In this document: positions 35,290-44,398 of the stretch, piece after piece
How positions within the stretch are numbered: position 1 is the stretch's first letter
How the letters are laid out: every line of letters starts with the position of its first letter
NCBI GenBank assembly: GCA_026400355.1
Contig: JAPLPE010000022.1
Span: forward strand, 62,001-126,000
DNA: 64,000 nt
Direction of reading: 5' to 3'
Origin: Rhodobacterales bacterium
GTDB lineage: Bacteria > Pseudomonadota > Alphaproteobacteria > Rhodobacterales > Rhodobacteraceae
Program-made: the position numbers and the translations under genes
Notes under the pieces: generated by a model
The model's database searches: none
Seen by the model: only the letters and a program-made list of their open reading frames with translations
What the model was told of the DNA's origin: nothing

Positions 35290-38200
35290 ATGACACACAG
35301 CACCGCCCTTCGCGCCCGCATCGACGCCACCATCCTCGCCCCCGATGCGCCCCTGCTCGCAGCACTCACGGAAACCGCCGCGCTGAAGCCCGCAGACCGG
35401 GCTGCCATCTCGGCCCGCGGCGCCGCGCTCGTCCGCGACATCCGCGCCGCCAGCCACCCCGGACTGATGGAGGTCTTCCTCGCCGAATACGGCCTCTCCA
35501 CTGACGAAGGCATCGCGCTCATGTGTCTGGCCGAGGCGCTGCTGCGCGTGCCCGACGGGGCCACGATGGATGCGCTGATCGAAGACAAGATCGCCCCGTC
35601 AGACTGGGGCCGCCACCTTGGCCAATCCGCCTCCTCCCTCGTCAACGCCTCGACCTGGGCGCTTCTCCTCACCGGCCGGGTGCTGGACGACCGCAAACCG
35701 GGTCTGACCGGCGCACTCAAAGGGGCGATCCGTCGCCTCGGTGAACCCTTGATCCGCACCGCCGTCGCCCGGGCCATGCGCGAAATGGGACGGCAATTCG
35801 TGCTGGGCGAAACCATCGCCACCGCCATGACCCGCGCTGAAACGCTGGAATCCCAATGCTTTACCTACAGCTATGACATGCTGGGCGAAGCGGCCCGCTC
35901 CGACGCCGACGCCCGCGCCTATCACCTCTCCTATTCCCGCGCGATCTCGGCCATCGCCGCCGCCTGCACCCGGGGTTCTGTCGCTGAAAACCCCGGGATC
36001 AGCGTCAAACTCTCCGCCCTCCACCCCCGGTACGAGGTCGCCCAGCACGCCCGCGTCATGGCCGAACTCGTCCCCCGCGTGACTGCGCTGGCGCAACTCG
36101 CCAAATCCGCCGGCATGGGTTTCAACATCGACGCCGAAGAGGCCGACCGCCTCTCCCTCTCGCTTGATGTGATCGAGGCCGTCCTGTCCGACCCCTCGCT
36201 CCGGGGCTGGGACGGGTTCGGCGTTGTCGTGCAGGCCTATGGCAAACGCGCGCCCCTCGTCATCGACTGGCTGTACGACCTCGCCACCCGCCTTGACCGC
36301 AAGATCATGGTCCGCCTCGTCAAGGGCGCCTATTGGGACGCCGAAATCAAGCGGGCGCAGGTCGAAGGGCTGGACGGCTTCCCCGTCTTCACCGCCAAGC
36401 ATGCGACCGACGTGAGCTATGTCGGCAACGCCCGCAGGCTCCTGTTCAGGACCGACCGTATCTATCCCCAGTTCGCCACGCACAACGCCCATACGGTCGC
36501 CGCCGTCCTGCACATGGCCCGCGAGATGGGCCTTGGCCCCGACAATTACGAATTCCAGCGCCTCCACGGCATGGGTGAAACGCTTCATCAGATCGTGCTC
36601 AAGGCCGAAGGCACGCGCTGCCGCATCTACGCGCCCGTCGGTGCGCATGAGGACCTGCTGGCTTATCTCGTCCGCCGCCTCCTCGAAAACGGCGCGAATT
36701 CCAGCTTCGTCAACCAGATCGTGGACGAAGCTGTCTCGCCCGAAACCGTCGCCGCCGACCCCTTCGTCGTGACGAATACCGGCCCCGTCCTGCCGATCGG
36801 TCCCACCCTCTTCGCCCCTTCCCGTGTCAATTCGCAAGGCTTCGACCTCACCCACGCCCCAACGCTCCACAGCATCGACACGGCCCGCGCCGCCTGGGCC
36901 AGCCATGAATGGCAGGCCCGCCCCCTGTCCGCATCCTCACCCTTCGACACTCCGCGTCGGGCGGGGTTCACCTCGACCCTCCCCGTCCTCAACCCCGCCA
37001 CATCCACCACCACGGGGACCGTGACCGAGGCCACGCCCGAGGACGTCACCGCCGCCGTGACCACCGCCCGTCCCTGGACCGTCCCCGTCGCCGACCGCGC
37101 CGCCACCCTCACCCGCGCCGCCACCCTCTACGAACAGGCCGCCCCCGAAATTTTCGCCCTCCTCGCCCGCGAGGCTGGCAAGACCCTGCCTGACGCCGTG
37201 GCCGAACTGCGCGAGGCTGCGGATTTCCTCCGCTACTACGCGTCCGAGGCCCTTAGCTCCGACACCACAGCAAACGGCCTCTGGGCCTGCATCAGCCCCT
37301 GGAACTTTCCGCTCGCCATCTTCACCGGCCAGATCGCCGCCGCCCTTGCGACCGGCAACGCGGTCCTTGCCAAACCCGCACAACAGACCCCCCTCATCGC
37401 CTTCCGGGCCGTAGAACTCCTCCACCAGTCGGGCATTCCCTTTGACGCGCTGCAACTCCTCCCCGGCGGCCCCGCCACGGGCGCGGCCCTCACCGCCGAT
37501 CCGCGCCTGAACGGGGTGGCCTTCACCGGCTCCACCGCCACCGCGCATAAGATCCGGCTTAGCCTCGCGCAGAACGCTGCCCCCGGCACGCCCTTCATCG
37601 CCGAAACCGGCGGCCTGAACGCGATGATCGTGGACTCCACGGCTCTCCCCGAACATGCCGTCCGCGATATCGTCACCGCTGCATTCCGGTCGGCAGGCCA
37701 GCGCTGCTCGGCCCTCCGCTGCCTTTATGTACAAGAAGATATCGCCGACAAGCTCCTCCGTCTGCTCAAGGGCGCGATGGACGAACTGACCCTCGGCGAC
37801 CCGTGGCACCTTTCGACCGACGTCGGCCCCGTCATCGACGCGCCTGCCGCCGCCACCATCGCCGCGCACATCGCCCAGGCCCGCGCCGAAGGCCGCATCC
37901 TCCATGAACTGACCGCCCCCGCAGGCGGCCATTTCATCGTCCCCACCGTCATCCGCATCACCGCCATCAGCGACCTGCAGCGCGAGATCTTCGGCCCTGT
38001 CCTTCACATCGTCACCTTCAAGGCCGGGGAAATCGACGCAGTCATCGACGCCATCAACGCGACGGGCTACGGCCTCACCTTCGGCCTGCACACCCGTATC
38101 GACGACCGCGTGCAGCGGGTGATCGACCGGGTCCGGGCGGGCAACATCTATGTGAACCGCAACCAGATCGGCGCCGTGGTCGGCTCCCAACCCTTTGGCG

Positions 38201-38682
38201 GCGAAGGGCTCTCGGGCACCGGCCCCAAAGCCGGCGGCCCCGCCTACCTCACCCGTTTCCGGGGCACGGCCAAAGGAACAACGCCCGTCCCGCCCCCGGC
38301 CACCATCGACCTGCCAGGACCCACAGGCGAATCGAACCGCCTCTCGCATCACCCGCGCGGCCCGATCCTCTGCGCGGGCCCGGGTGCCGGGCAGGCCAAC
38401 GAACAGGCCCGCGCCATCCGCGTCCTGGGCGGCATCGCCACGATCACCGACACGCCCGATCCCGCGCTGCTCGCCAGCCTCTCCGCCCTCGCCGGGGTCA
38501 TCTGGTGGGGCGACGCGGACACAGCCCGCGCCTACGACATGGCCCTCGCCACCCGGCCTGGTCCGATCCTGCCGCTGATCACCATCCAGCCCGACGCAGG
38601 CCACGCCCTGCTCGAACGCCATGTCTGCATCGACACGACTGCCGCAGGCGGCAACGCAGCCCTCCTCGCTCAGGTCTCATAA
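35290..38682 (+). CDS. putA: Bifunctional proline dehydrogenase / P5C dehydrogenase PutA
   Basis: 1130 residues. It lacks the N-terminal ribbon-helix-helix DNA-binding domain of enterobacterial PutA, matching the presence of a separate PutR. The helical arm and FAD-binding PRODH barrel occupy about residues 60-480 (FNIDAEEADRLSLSLDV; VRLVKGAYWDAEIKRAQ; YPQFATHNAHT). The ALDH domain follows, with catalytic Cys806 in SAGQRCSALR and the Glu of FIAETGGLNAM near 772. The last 110 residues are the C-terminal lid-like domain of longer PutAs. It oxidises proline to glutamate at the membrane with channelling of P5C. The linker at 36950-36975 contains a sequence resembling palindromic repeat family A. 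Confidence 0.97.
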   Translation: MTHSTALRARIDATILAPDAPLLAALTETAALKPADRAAISARGAALVRDIRAASHPGLMEVFLAEYGLSTDEGIALMCLAEALLRVPDGATMDALIEDKIAPSDWGRHLGQSASSLVNASTWALLLTGRVLDDRKPGLTGALKGAIRRLGEPLIRTAVARAMREMGRQFVLGETIATAMTRAETLESQCFTYSYDMLGEAARSDADARAYHLSYSRAISAIAAACTRGSVAENPGISVKLSALHPRYEVAQHARVMAELVPRVTALAQLAKSAGMGFNIDAEEADRLSLSLDVIEAVLSDPSLRGWDGFGVVVQAYGKRAPLVIDWLYDLATRLDRKIMVRLVKGAYWDAEIKRAQVEGLDGFPVFTAKHATDVSYVGNARRLLFRTDRIYPQFATHNAHTVAAVLHMAREMGLGPDNYEFQRLHGMGETLHQIVLKAEGTRCRIYAPVGAHEDLLAYLVRRLLENGANSSFVNQIVDEAVSPETVAADPFVVTNTGPVLPIGPTLFAPSRVNSQGFDLTHAPTLHSIDTARAAWASHEWQARPLSASSPFDTPRRAGFTSTLPVLNPATSTTTGTVTEATPEDVTAAVTTARPWTVPVADRAATLTRAATLYEQAAPEIFALLAREAGKTLPDAVAELREAADFLRYYASEALSSDTTANGLWACISPWNFPLAIFTGQIAAALATGNAVLAKPAQQTPLIAFRAVELLHQSGIPFDALQLLPGGPATGAALTADPRLNGVAFTGSTATAHKIRLSLAQNAAPGTPFIAETGGLNAMIVDSTALPEHAVRDIVTAAFRSAGQRCSALRCLYVQEDIADKLLRLLKGAMDELTLGDPWHLSTDVGPVIDAPAAATIAAHIAQARAEGRILHELTAPAGGHFIVPTVIRITAISDLQREIFGPVLHIVTFKAGEIDAVIDAINATGYGLTFGLHTRIDDRVQRVIDRVRAGNIYVNRNQIGAVVGSQPFGGEGLSGTGPKAGGPAYLTRFRGTAKGTTPVPPPATIDLPGPTGESNRLSHHPRGPILCAGPGAGQANEQARAIRVLGGIATITDTPDPALLASLSALAGVIWWGDADTARAYDMALATRPGPILPLITIQPDAGHALLERHVCIDTTAAGGNAALLAQVS

Positions 38683-38769
38683 CTCCCGTAGAGTTGCTGC
38701 AATCGTCCTGAGCGAGGTTACGCGCCTGCCGGACGAGCGCCCCCTCAAGAACCCCTGAAGGCCGACCCG

Positions 38770-39141
38770 ATGCTCCCCACCCGCCTTACCTGCCACTGCG
38801 GCTCAGTCGAGCTTCACATCCGCCTCAAGGACGGGCTCAACACCATGCGCCGCTGCGACTGCTCCTACTGTCGGCGCCGGGGGGCCATCGCGGCATCGGT
38901 GCTGCTGAACGACCTGCAGATTGCAAAGGGGGCCGAAAACCTTACTCTGTACCAGTTCGGCACAATGACGGCGAAACACTGGTTCTGCCGGACCTGCGGG
39001 ATCTATACACACCACCAGCGCCGCTCGAACCCCGACGAGTACGGCGTGAACGTCGGCGCACTCGACGGGGTCAACCCGTCTGAACTCGGCGAGATTCCCT
39101 GGGCCGACGGCGTGAACCACCCCGCCGACCGTCCGCGCTAG
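38770..39141 (+). CDS. GFA-family (CENP-V/GFA) zinc protein
   Basis: 123 residues with the family's cysteine spacing: CHCGSVEL near the start, CDCSYCRRR near residue 30 and CRTCGIYTHH near 72. These bind a structural and a labile zinc. The founder was reported to help glutathione react with formaldehyde, but most family members have no known substrate. It is co-directional with putA, 87 bases downstream, possibly on the same transcript. Confidence 0.88.
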   Translation: MLPTRLTCHCGSVELHIRLKDGLNTMRRCDCSYCRRRGAIAASVLLNDLQIAKGAENLTLYQFGTMTAKHWFCRTCGIYTHHQRRSNPDEYGVNVGALDGVNPSELGEIPWADGVNHPADRPR

Positions 39142-39232
39142 GCCTTCACGCTTTCTCAACCGATCAGGCGCAGGCTCACCCCGAAACAACCATCGGCCGT
39201 TGCGTTAAGGGCCCCCGCAGCCCTCGATTCCA

Positions 39233-39270
39233 CCGACGCAATACCGACGCAATACCGACGTAATACCGAC
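39233..39270. repeat. 11-base tandem repeat
   Basis: Three copies of CCGACGCAATA (the third with one change, T for C) and a partial fourth. The unit is close to one helical turn. It lies in the 237-base convergent gap between the GFA and inositol monophosphatase genes, where I see no other feature. Confidence 0.85.
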
Positions 39271-39378
39271 ACGACACCGCAGCCAATTCTGTATATAAAC
39301 CAATGATTTAAGCGCAAAAAGGCAAACGGGGCGGAATATCTGCCCCGCGCCGCACGCACCCACCGACCGCGCAACGCC

Positions 39379-40170
39379 TCAGATCTGGTTGCGGATGACC
39401 TTGGAAAACCGCTCGAAAATCTCGGAATTCGCGGCAATCACATCGCCATGTTCCAGTGGCCGCTGCCCCTCGCGGATCGAGGCGACGAACCCGCCCGCCT
39501 CGGTCACGATCAGCACACCCGCCGCAATATCCCAGGCATGCAGCCCGCGTTCCCAATAGCCCTCATACCGCCCCGCCGCCACATAGGCGAGGTCGAGCGC
39601 CGCCGCCCCGAACCGCCGCACGCCTGCGCATTCCGGCATCAGCCGCGCCAGATCCTGCAGCGTCGCGGGCAGGGTCGCCTGCCCGGCAAAAGGCACGCCT
39701 GTCGCAAAGATCGACTCGATCATCTTGGATCGCGCCGACACCCGCAGCCGGGTTTCGTTCATGAAAGCGCCGGTGCCCTTTTCGGCATAGAACATCTCGT
39801 CCTTGACCGGGTCATAGACGACACCAGCCACGATCTGCCCCTTGTGTTCCAGCGCAATCGACACCGCCCAATGCGGCAACCCGTGAAGGAAGTTCGTCGT
39901 CCCGTCCAGTGGGTCCACAATCCAGCGCCGCGTCGGGTCTTCGCCCTCGACCGCACCATCTTCCTCGCCCAGAAACCCATAGGTAGGCCGCGCCTCTTTC
40001 AGCGCCTCGCGGATGGTCTTTTCGGCCATCTTGTCGGCCCGGCTGACGAAATCGCCCGGCCCTTTGGACGAGACCTGCAACTGCTCGACTTCAGAGAAGT
40101 CCTTGAGCAGCGCCCGTCCGGCCTTGCGGGCGGTTTTCATCATCACGTTCAGGTTCGCGCTGCCAGCCAT
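39379..40170 (-). CDS. suhB: Inositol monophosphatase family protein (SuhB-like)
   Basis: 263 residues from ATG 40170, with AGGAGG eight bases upstream (a GTG one codon earlier is less likely). Metal and substrate motifs are GEEDG near residue 70, WIVDPLDGTTNFLHGLPHWAVSIAL near 84-108 and WERGLHAWDIAAGVLIVTEAGG near 208-230, all intact. It should hydrolyse inositol-1-phosphate or a similar sugar phosphate using Mg2+. SuhB homologues also act on ribosomal RNA transcription in enterobacteria; whether this one does is unknown. Monocistronic and divergent from the GGDEF-EAL gene. Confidence 0.9.
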   Translation of the reverse strand: MAGSANLNVMMKTARKAGRALLKDFSEVEQLQVSSKGPGDFVSRADKMAEKTIREALKEARPTYGFLGEEDGAVEGEDPTRRWIVDPLDGTTNFLHGLPHWAVSIALEHKGQIVAGVVYDPVKDEMFYAEKGTGAFMNETRLRVSARSKMIESIFATGVPFAGQATLPATLQDLARLMPECAGVRRFGAAALDLAYVAAGRYEGYWERGLHAWDIAAGVLIVTEAGGFVASIREGQRPLEHGDVIAANSEIFERFSKVIRNQI

Positions 40171-40321
40171 CACCGGGCCTCCTGCAATTGGTCAGACGGG
40201 GCGTATAGGCCCAGTCCCGCCAAGGAACAAGAGGCCAGCAGCCCCTGTCCTTTCGTCAAATGCCCCCCAATTGCCCCGCCCCGGACACAAAGGGTTAAAC
40301 CCTTGTTGACCCGGCGCTGCG

Positions 40322-42337
40322 ATGGTGCCGCCAACACTCATCCAAGGCCCCGAGCGTCCGGTGATCATTCAGGAAGACCTTCTCGTCACGCTTCGCCACC
40401 AGACCCGCATCGTGCTCCACATCACGTCGCGGGACGTGACCAAGCGCGTCGCGGTCGGCATGATGATCCTGTTCATCTGCTGGTACGGCGGCGCGCGGCT
40501 GACGGTCCTGGGGACGGCGCTGGCGATCCTTGTGACCGAGGTCATCGTCCTTGTCACCGCCCGCTTCCTTCCCGACCGGGACGAGGCGATCCCCGTGTCC
40601 CTCATCGTCACCGTCTGGGCCACCAATGCGATTTCCACCGTGGCCTATCTTTGGCCTGCCGTCCTCATGGCCCAGCAAACCTCGGTCGCGCTTCTGCTTA
40701 CGGGCTTCATGTGGATGTTCGGCATTTTCGTCCATATCTCCAACACCTTCGTCGCCCTTCCCTTGTATAACTGGAGCCAGATGATCCCCGGCTTCCTGAC
40801 TGCGATCTATGCGATCTGGATCGCCTCCTTCTCGGGCTATACCTCGAACAACAACGGCGAATGGCTGCTCCTGATGGCGCTGATGGTGGTCTATGCGACA
40901 AACACCTTCGAAACGCTGAACCAGCAGAAAGACACCCAGCGCGCCCTGAACGCCGCGCGGGCCGAGGCGAATGCGCGGCTCAAGGCGCTCGAACACATGA
41001 CGCGCCACGACGGCTTGACCGGGCTCTACAACCGGCAGGCCTTTGACGAGGAACTGGGCCATCTCCTCGACCGGAACAAGCCGGGCAGTCATGTTGCCGT
41101 CTTCCTGCTCGACCTCGACGGGTTCAAGCCGATCAACGACACCTACAGCCACGACGCCGGCGACACCGTCCTTGTTGCCATCGGTCAGCGCCTTGACGCG
41201 CTGGCGAGCCCCACGGGCCTTGCCGCCCGGCTTGGCGGCGACGAATTCGCGCTGGCATTTCCGGGGGTCAGTTCCGACCGCGCCGCCCTTCGCCTTGCCA
41301 CCCGGATCATCCGCGACATCGAAATGCCTATCGCTTATGGCGAAAAGTTCCTGCGCATCGCGGCCAGCGTCGGCATCTCCCTTACCGGGTTCGGAGAGGA
41401 TACCGTGGCCGCTCTCTGTTCCGGTGCCGATCAGGCCATGTACCGCGCCAAAGGCGAAAACGGGGCCCGCGCCGTGCTCTATGACCCCACCGCCTTTCCC
41501 GTCAGGCTCAGCCTCAAGGACCGTCAGACACTGGTCGAGGCGATCCGCACCGCCCGCATCCGCCCGCATTACCAGCCGAAGGTCTGCCTCCGGACCGGTG
41601 TCCTTTCCGGGTTCGAGGCGCTGGCCCGCTGGGACCATCCTACGCGAGGCCTCCTGTCGCCCGATGCCTTTCTGCCCCAGATCAACGAATTGGGATTGCA
41701 GGGCGATTTCCTGCTCACGATGGCGCGCCACGTCCTGTCTGACGTAGCGATTCTGGTGGGCGAAGGGTTCGATCCCGGTCAGGTTTCCATCAACATGCCC
41801 GACATGGCGCTTGCCACCCACAGCAGCCGTCTGGACCTTGACCGCCTGATCACTACCTTCCCCGCCGCCCTGCCCCATCTGACATTCGAAATCACCGAGG
41901 ACGTTTTCATCGCCCGCGCGGGAGACATCATCAAGGACAGCATCGCCCATTTCCGTCGTGCTGGGGTGCGCATCTCGCTCGACGATTTCGGGACAGGTTT
42001 CGCGTCTTTCCAGCACCTGCGGCAGCTTGAATTCGACGAACTCAAGATCGACACAAGCTTTGTCCGCGACCTTGGCCACGATCCCGCAGCGACCGTCCTT
42101 GTGGACGGCTTCCTGTGCATCGCCCGTGGCCTTGGCGTCGATGTGATCGCCGAAGGAGTCGAGACCGAGACCCAGCGGGACATCCTTCTCAGCATGGGGT
42201 GCCGCCATGCGCAGGGCTACCTCTTTGGCCGCGCCATGCCGCTTGACGAAACGCGCATTCGTCTTGCTTCAGGGGGGAGCCGCCTGCCACCCGTCGGGAC
42301 TGTTCCCGTCAAGGCGATAGCGGGGCCGGTCTGTTGA
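40322..42337 (+). CDS. Membrane-bound GGDEF-EAL cyclic-di-GMP enzyme
   Basis: 671 residues. The N-terminal 210 carry about six hydrophobic helices forming a membrane sensor, then a short coiled coil (residues about 205-230). The diguanylate cyclase domain has GGDEF at residues 305-309 intact, with no RxxD inhibitory site seen just before it. The phosphodiesterase domain has EAL at 432-434 and the other needed motifs (EITED, DDFGTG, ELKIDTSF, AEGVET), so both halves could be active. It makes or breaks cyclic-di-GMP, governing motility or attachment. It stands alone with no linked flagellar or polysaccharide genes. A weak ribosome binding site makes the start a little uncertain. Confidence 0.93.
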   Translation: MVPPTLIQGPERPVIIQEDLLVTLRHQTRIVLHITSRDVTKRVAVGMMILFICWYGGARLTVLGTALAILVTEVIVLVTARFLPDRDEAIPVSLIVTVWATNAISTVAYLWPAVLMAQQTSVALLLTGFMWMFGIFVHISNTFVALPLYNWSQMIPGFLTAIYAIWIASFSGYTSNNNGEWLLLMALMVVYATNTFETLNQQKDTQRALNAARAEANARLKALEHMTRHDGLTGLYNRQAFDEELGHLLDRNKPGSHVAVFLLDLDGFKPINDTYSHDAGDTVLVAIGQRLDALASPTGLAARLGGDEFALAFPGVSSDRAALRLATRIIRDIEMPIAYGEKFLRIAASVGISLTGFGEDTVAALCSGADQAMYRAKGENGARAVLYDPTAFPVRLSLKDRQTLVEAIRTARIRPHYQPKVCLRTGVLSGFEALARWDHPTRGLLSPDAFLPQINELGLQGDFLLTMARHVLSDVAILVGEGFDPGQVSINMPDMALATHSSRLDLDRLITTFPAALPHLTFEITEDVFIARAGDIIKDSIAHFRRAGVRISLDDFGTGFASFQHLRQLEFDELKIDTSFVRDLGHDPAATVLVDGFLCIARGLGVDVIAEGVETETQRDILLSMGCRHAQGYLFGRAMPLDETRIRLASGGSRLPPVGTVPVKAIAGPVC

Positions 42338-42364
42338 CTGGGCCCAGTTCCCTTGGTCCGCAGT

Positions 42365-42391
42365 CAGATTTGGACGATCTACCCAAATCTG
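42365..42391. terminator. Hairpin between GGDEF-EAL and metR
   Basis: CAGATTTGG (42365-42373) pairs with CCAAATCTG (42383-42391) across a 9-base loop in the 82-base gap between two convergent genes. It lacks a T run, so function as a terminator is inferred from position. Confidence 0.45.
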
Positions 42392-42419
42392 GCGGGACGA
42401 CGTCTCTGTCGCGCCCGAA

Positions 42420-43325
42420 TTACACCCGTTGCAACTTCACCGCTTCCTGCCGCGCAAGTCGGATCAGATGCGCCACGAAAGGCCGCTGCGTATCCTCGGT
42501 CCTGGTCGCGGCATAGAGCCTGCGCGTCAGCCCGTCCTTGGTCAGTCGCCGCGTCACGAAATCCGAATTCGTCCGCACCTGTCGGACCACCCAGTCCGGC
42601 AGCACCGCCACCCCCCGGTTCGACGCCACCAGCATCAGGATTACCGCCGTCAGTTCCACCTGCCGCACCGCCACAGGTTCCACCTTCGCAGGCGTCAGGA
42701 GTTGCGAAAATACATCCAGCCGTGCCCGTTCGACCGGATATGTGATGAGGGTCTGGCCCCGGAAATCCTCGGCCTCGACATAGGGCTTCAACGCCAGAGG
42801 GTTGTTCGACGCCGCAACGAAGACCGGCTCGTAGTCAAAGAGCGGCGTGAAGGCCGTTCCAGGCAGATCCTCGGGGTCCGACGAGACGACCAGATCTACC
42901 TCTTCTTTCCGCAAGGCCGGTAAAGCCTCGAACGCCAGCCCCGGCCGGATATCCACATCCACATCCGGCCAGGCTTTGCGGAACGCCTCGAGCACGGGGA
43001 GAAGCCATTCGAAACAAGCGTGACATTCGATCGCGATATGCAGCCGCCCTGACGACCCCTTCACCAGCCCGGCGAATTCGGCCTCGAGCGCAGAAACGCG
43101 AGGAAGGATATCCTCGGCTGCCGCGAGCAGCTTGAGCCCCGCCGCCGAGAGCTTGAGCGGCTTGGAACGCCGCACGAAAAGCTCAACCCCCGCCTGATCC
43201 TCGATACCCTTGATCTGATGGCTCAGCGCCGATTGCGTCATGTTCAGCATATCCGCCGCCCGGGCCAGACCGCCCGAGTCATGGATCGCCTTGATCGTCT
43301 TCAGATGCCGGAACTCGATATGCAT
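42420..43325 (-). CDS. metR: LysR-type regulator MetR-like
   Basis: 301 residues. The LysR helix-turn-helix is ARAADMLNMTQSALSHQIKGIEDQAGVELFVRRSKPLKLS, and the effector domain contains ECHACFEWLLPVLEAFRK, a MetR feature (homocysteine site). It is divergent from metF with 85 bases between starts, the classical MetR arrangement, so it should regulate metF in response to homocysteine and probably itself. No other met genes are in the window. Confidence 0.9.
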   Translation of the reverse strand: MHIEFRHLKTIKAIHDSGGLARAADMLNMTQSALSHQIKGIEDQAGVELFVRRSKPLKLSAAGLKLLAAAEDILPRVSALEAEFAGLVKGSSGRLHIAIECHACFEWLLPVLEAFRKAWPDVDVDIRPGLAFEALPALRKEEVDLVVSSDPEDLPGTAFTPLFDYEPVFVAASNNPLALKPYVEAEDFRGQTLITYPVERARLDVFSQLLTPAKVEPVAVRQVELTAVILMLVASNRGVAVLPDWVVRQVRTNSDFVTRRLTKDGLTRRLYAATRTEDTQRPFVAHLIRLARQEAVKLQRV

Positions 43326-43410
43326 TGTGAACCGATCTCATCATTGTGGTGAAAGTTATGAATTTGTCTCACGATGCAGGATAGGCGACAAGGGGGCGAC
43401 CTTGAACAGG

Positions 43411-44286
43411 ATGCTACGGATGACCCGCCCCTCGATCTCTTTCGAATTCTTCCCACCGAGAAACCTCGAAGGCTCGTTCCGCCTCTGGGACTGCGTCAAC
43501 ACGCTGGCCCCCCTTGACCCGACCTTCGTCTCGGTCACCTACGGCGCGGGCGGCACCACCCGGCAACTGACACACGAGGCGGTGGGGACGATCCACAAGA
43601 CCTCGGGTCTGACGGTCGCGGCCCACCTGACCTGCGTCGATGCCACCCGCAAGGAGACTTTGGCCATCGCCGAAGGCTATGCGTCGGTCGGCGTTACCGA
43701 AATCGTGGCCCTGCGCGGCGACCCGCCAAAGGGCTCGGGCGGGTTCAAGGCCCATCCGCAGGGCTTTGCCTCGTCAGTGGACCTGATCGGCGCGCTGGCC
43801 GACATGAACCGCTTTACGATCCGCGTGGGCGCTTATCCTGAAAAGCACCCCGACGCGGCCAACCATCAGGCCGACATCGACCACCTGAAGCGCAAGATCG
43901 AAGCGGGCGCATCTTCGGCCATCACGCAGTTCTTCTTTCGGCCGGAAACCTACTTCCGCTTCCGCGACGCCTGTGCCGCCGCCGGGATCAACGCGCCGAT
44001 CATCCCCGGTATCCTGCCGATCGAAAACTGGGCGGGGGCGAAGAGGTTTGCACTGGCCTGCGGGACTTCGGTACCCGCGCATCTTGACCATGCGTTCGAA
44101 AATGCCACCCGCGACAGCACGACCGATCTGCTTGCCACCGCGGTTGCCACGTCGCTGTGCGACCGGCTCATTATGGGCGGCGTCGAGCATCTCCACTTCT
44201 ACACGCTGAACCGCCCGGAGCTGACGCGGGACGTTTGCCATGCGTTGGGGATTACGCCCAAGGCTCGGCTCGAAAAGGTGGCTTGA
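43411..44286 (+). CDS. metF: Methylenetetrahydrofolate reductase MetF
   Basis: 291 residues from ATG 43411 (ATG 43420 is equally plausible, having ACAGG at the better distance); a reading from 43240 runs through metR. Family signatures are SFEFFPPRN at the start, FVSVTYGAGGTTR, HLTCVDATRKE, ALRGDPP and QFFFRPETYFRFRD, with PGILPI near residue 200. The FAD enzyme reduces 5,10-methylene-THF to 5-methyl-THF for methionine synthesis. The divergent metR is its probable regulator. Confidence 0.95.
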   Translation: MLRMTRPSISFEFFPPRNLEGSFRLWDCVNTLAPLDPTFVSVTYGAGGTTRQLTHEAVGTIHKTSGLTVAAHLTCVDATRKETLAIAEGYASVGVTEIVALRGDPPKGSGGFKAHPQGFASSVDLIGALADMNRFTIRVGAYPEKHPDAANHQADIDHLKRKIEAGASSAITQFFFRPETYFRFRDACAAAGINAPIIPGILPIENWAGAKRFALACGTSVPAHLDHAFENATRDSTTDLLATAVATSLCDRLIMGGVEHLHFYTLNRPELTRDVCHALGITPKARLEKVA

Positions 44287-44291
44287 CGAAA

Positions 44292-44358
44292 GGCGGGGTG
44301 ACCCCCCCTACGAAAACGCCCCCGTTTGGTCTTGGTGACGGGCGGGGTTCACCCCGCC
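44292..44358. repeat. Palindromic repeat family A, two copies
   Basis: An imperfect GGCGGGGTGACCCCCCC (about 44292-44308) and a clean GGCGGGG-TTCA-CCCCGCC (44341-44358) lie in the 112 bases between convergent metF and valS. The second forms a 7-base stem. They may serve as a two-way transcript end. Confidence 0.7.
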
Positions 44359-44398
44359 ATCCTCGCCAAAAGCCTGTCCGCGCGGAACGCGCGCCTCG

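Noticed and set aside
36937-38622. 561-codon minus-strand frame opposite putA
   Set aside because: It is the shadow of the ALDH domain coding sequence and has no conserved motif.
39230-39275. CRISPR-like repeats
   Set aside because: Units are 11 bases long with no spacers; it is a simple tandem repeat. No CRISPR array was seen elsewhere.
43326-43410. Possible MetR box between metR and metF
   Set aside because: TGAA appears more than once but I found no TGAA-N5-TTCA palindrome good enough to annotate.
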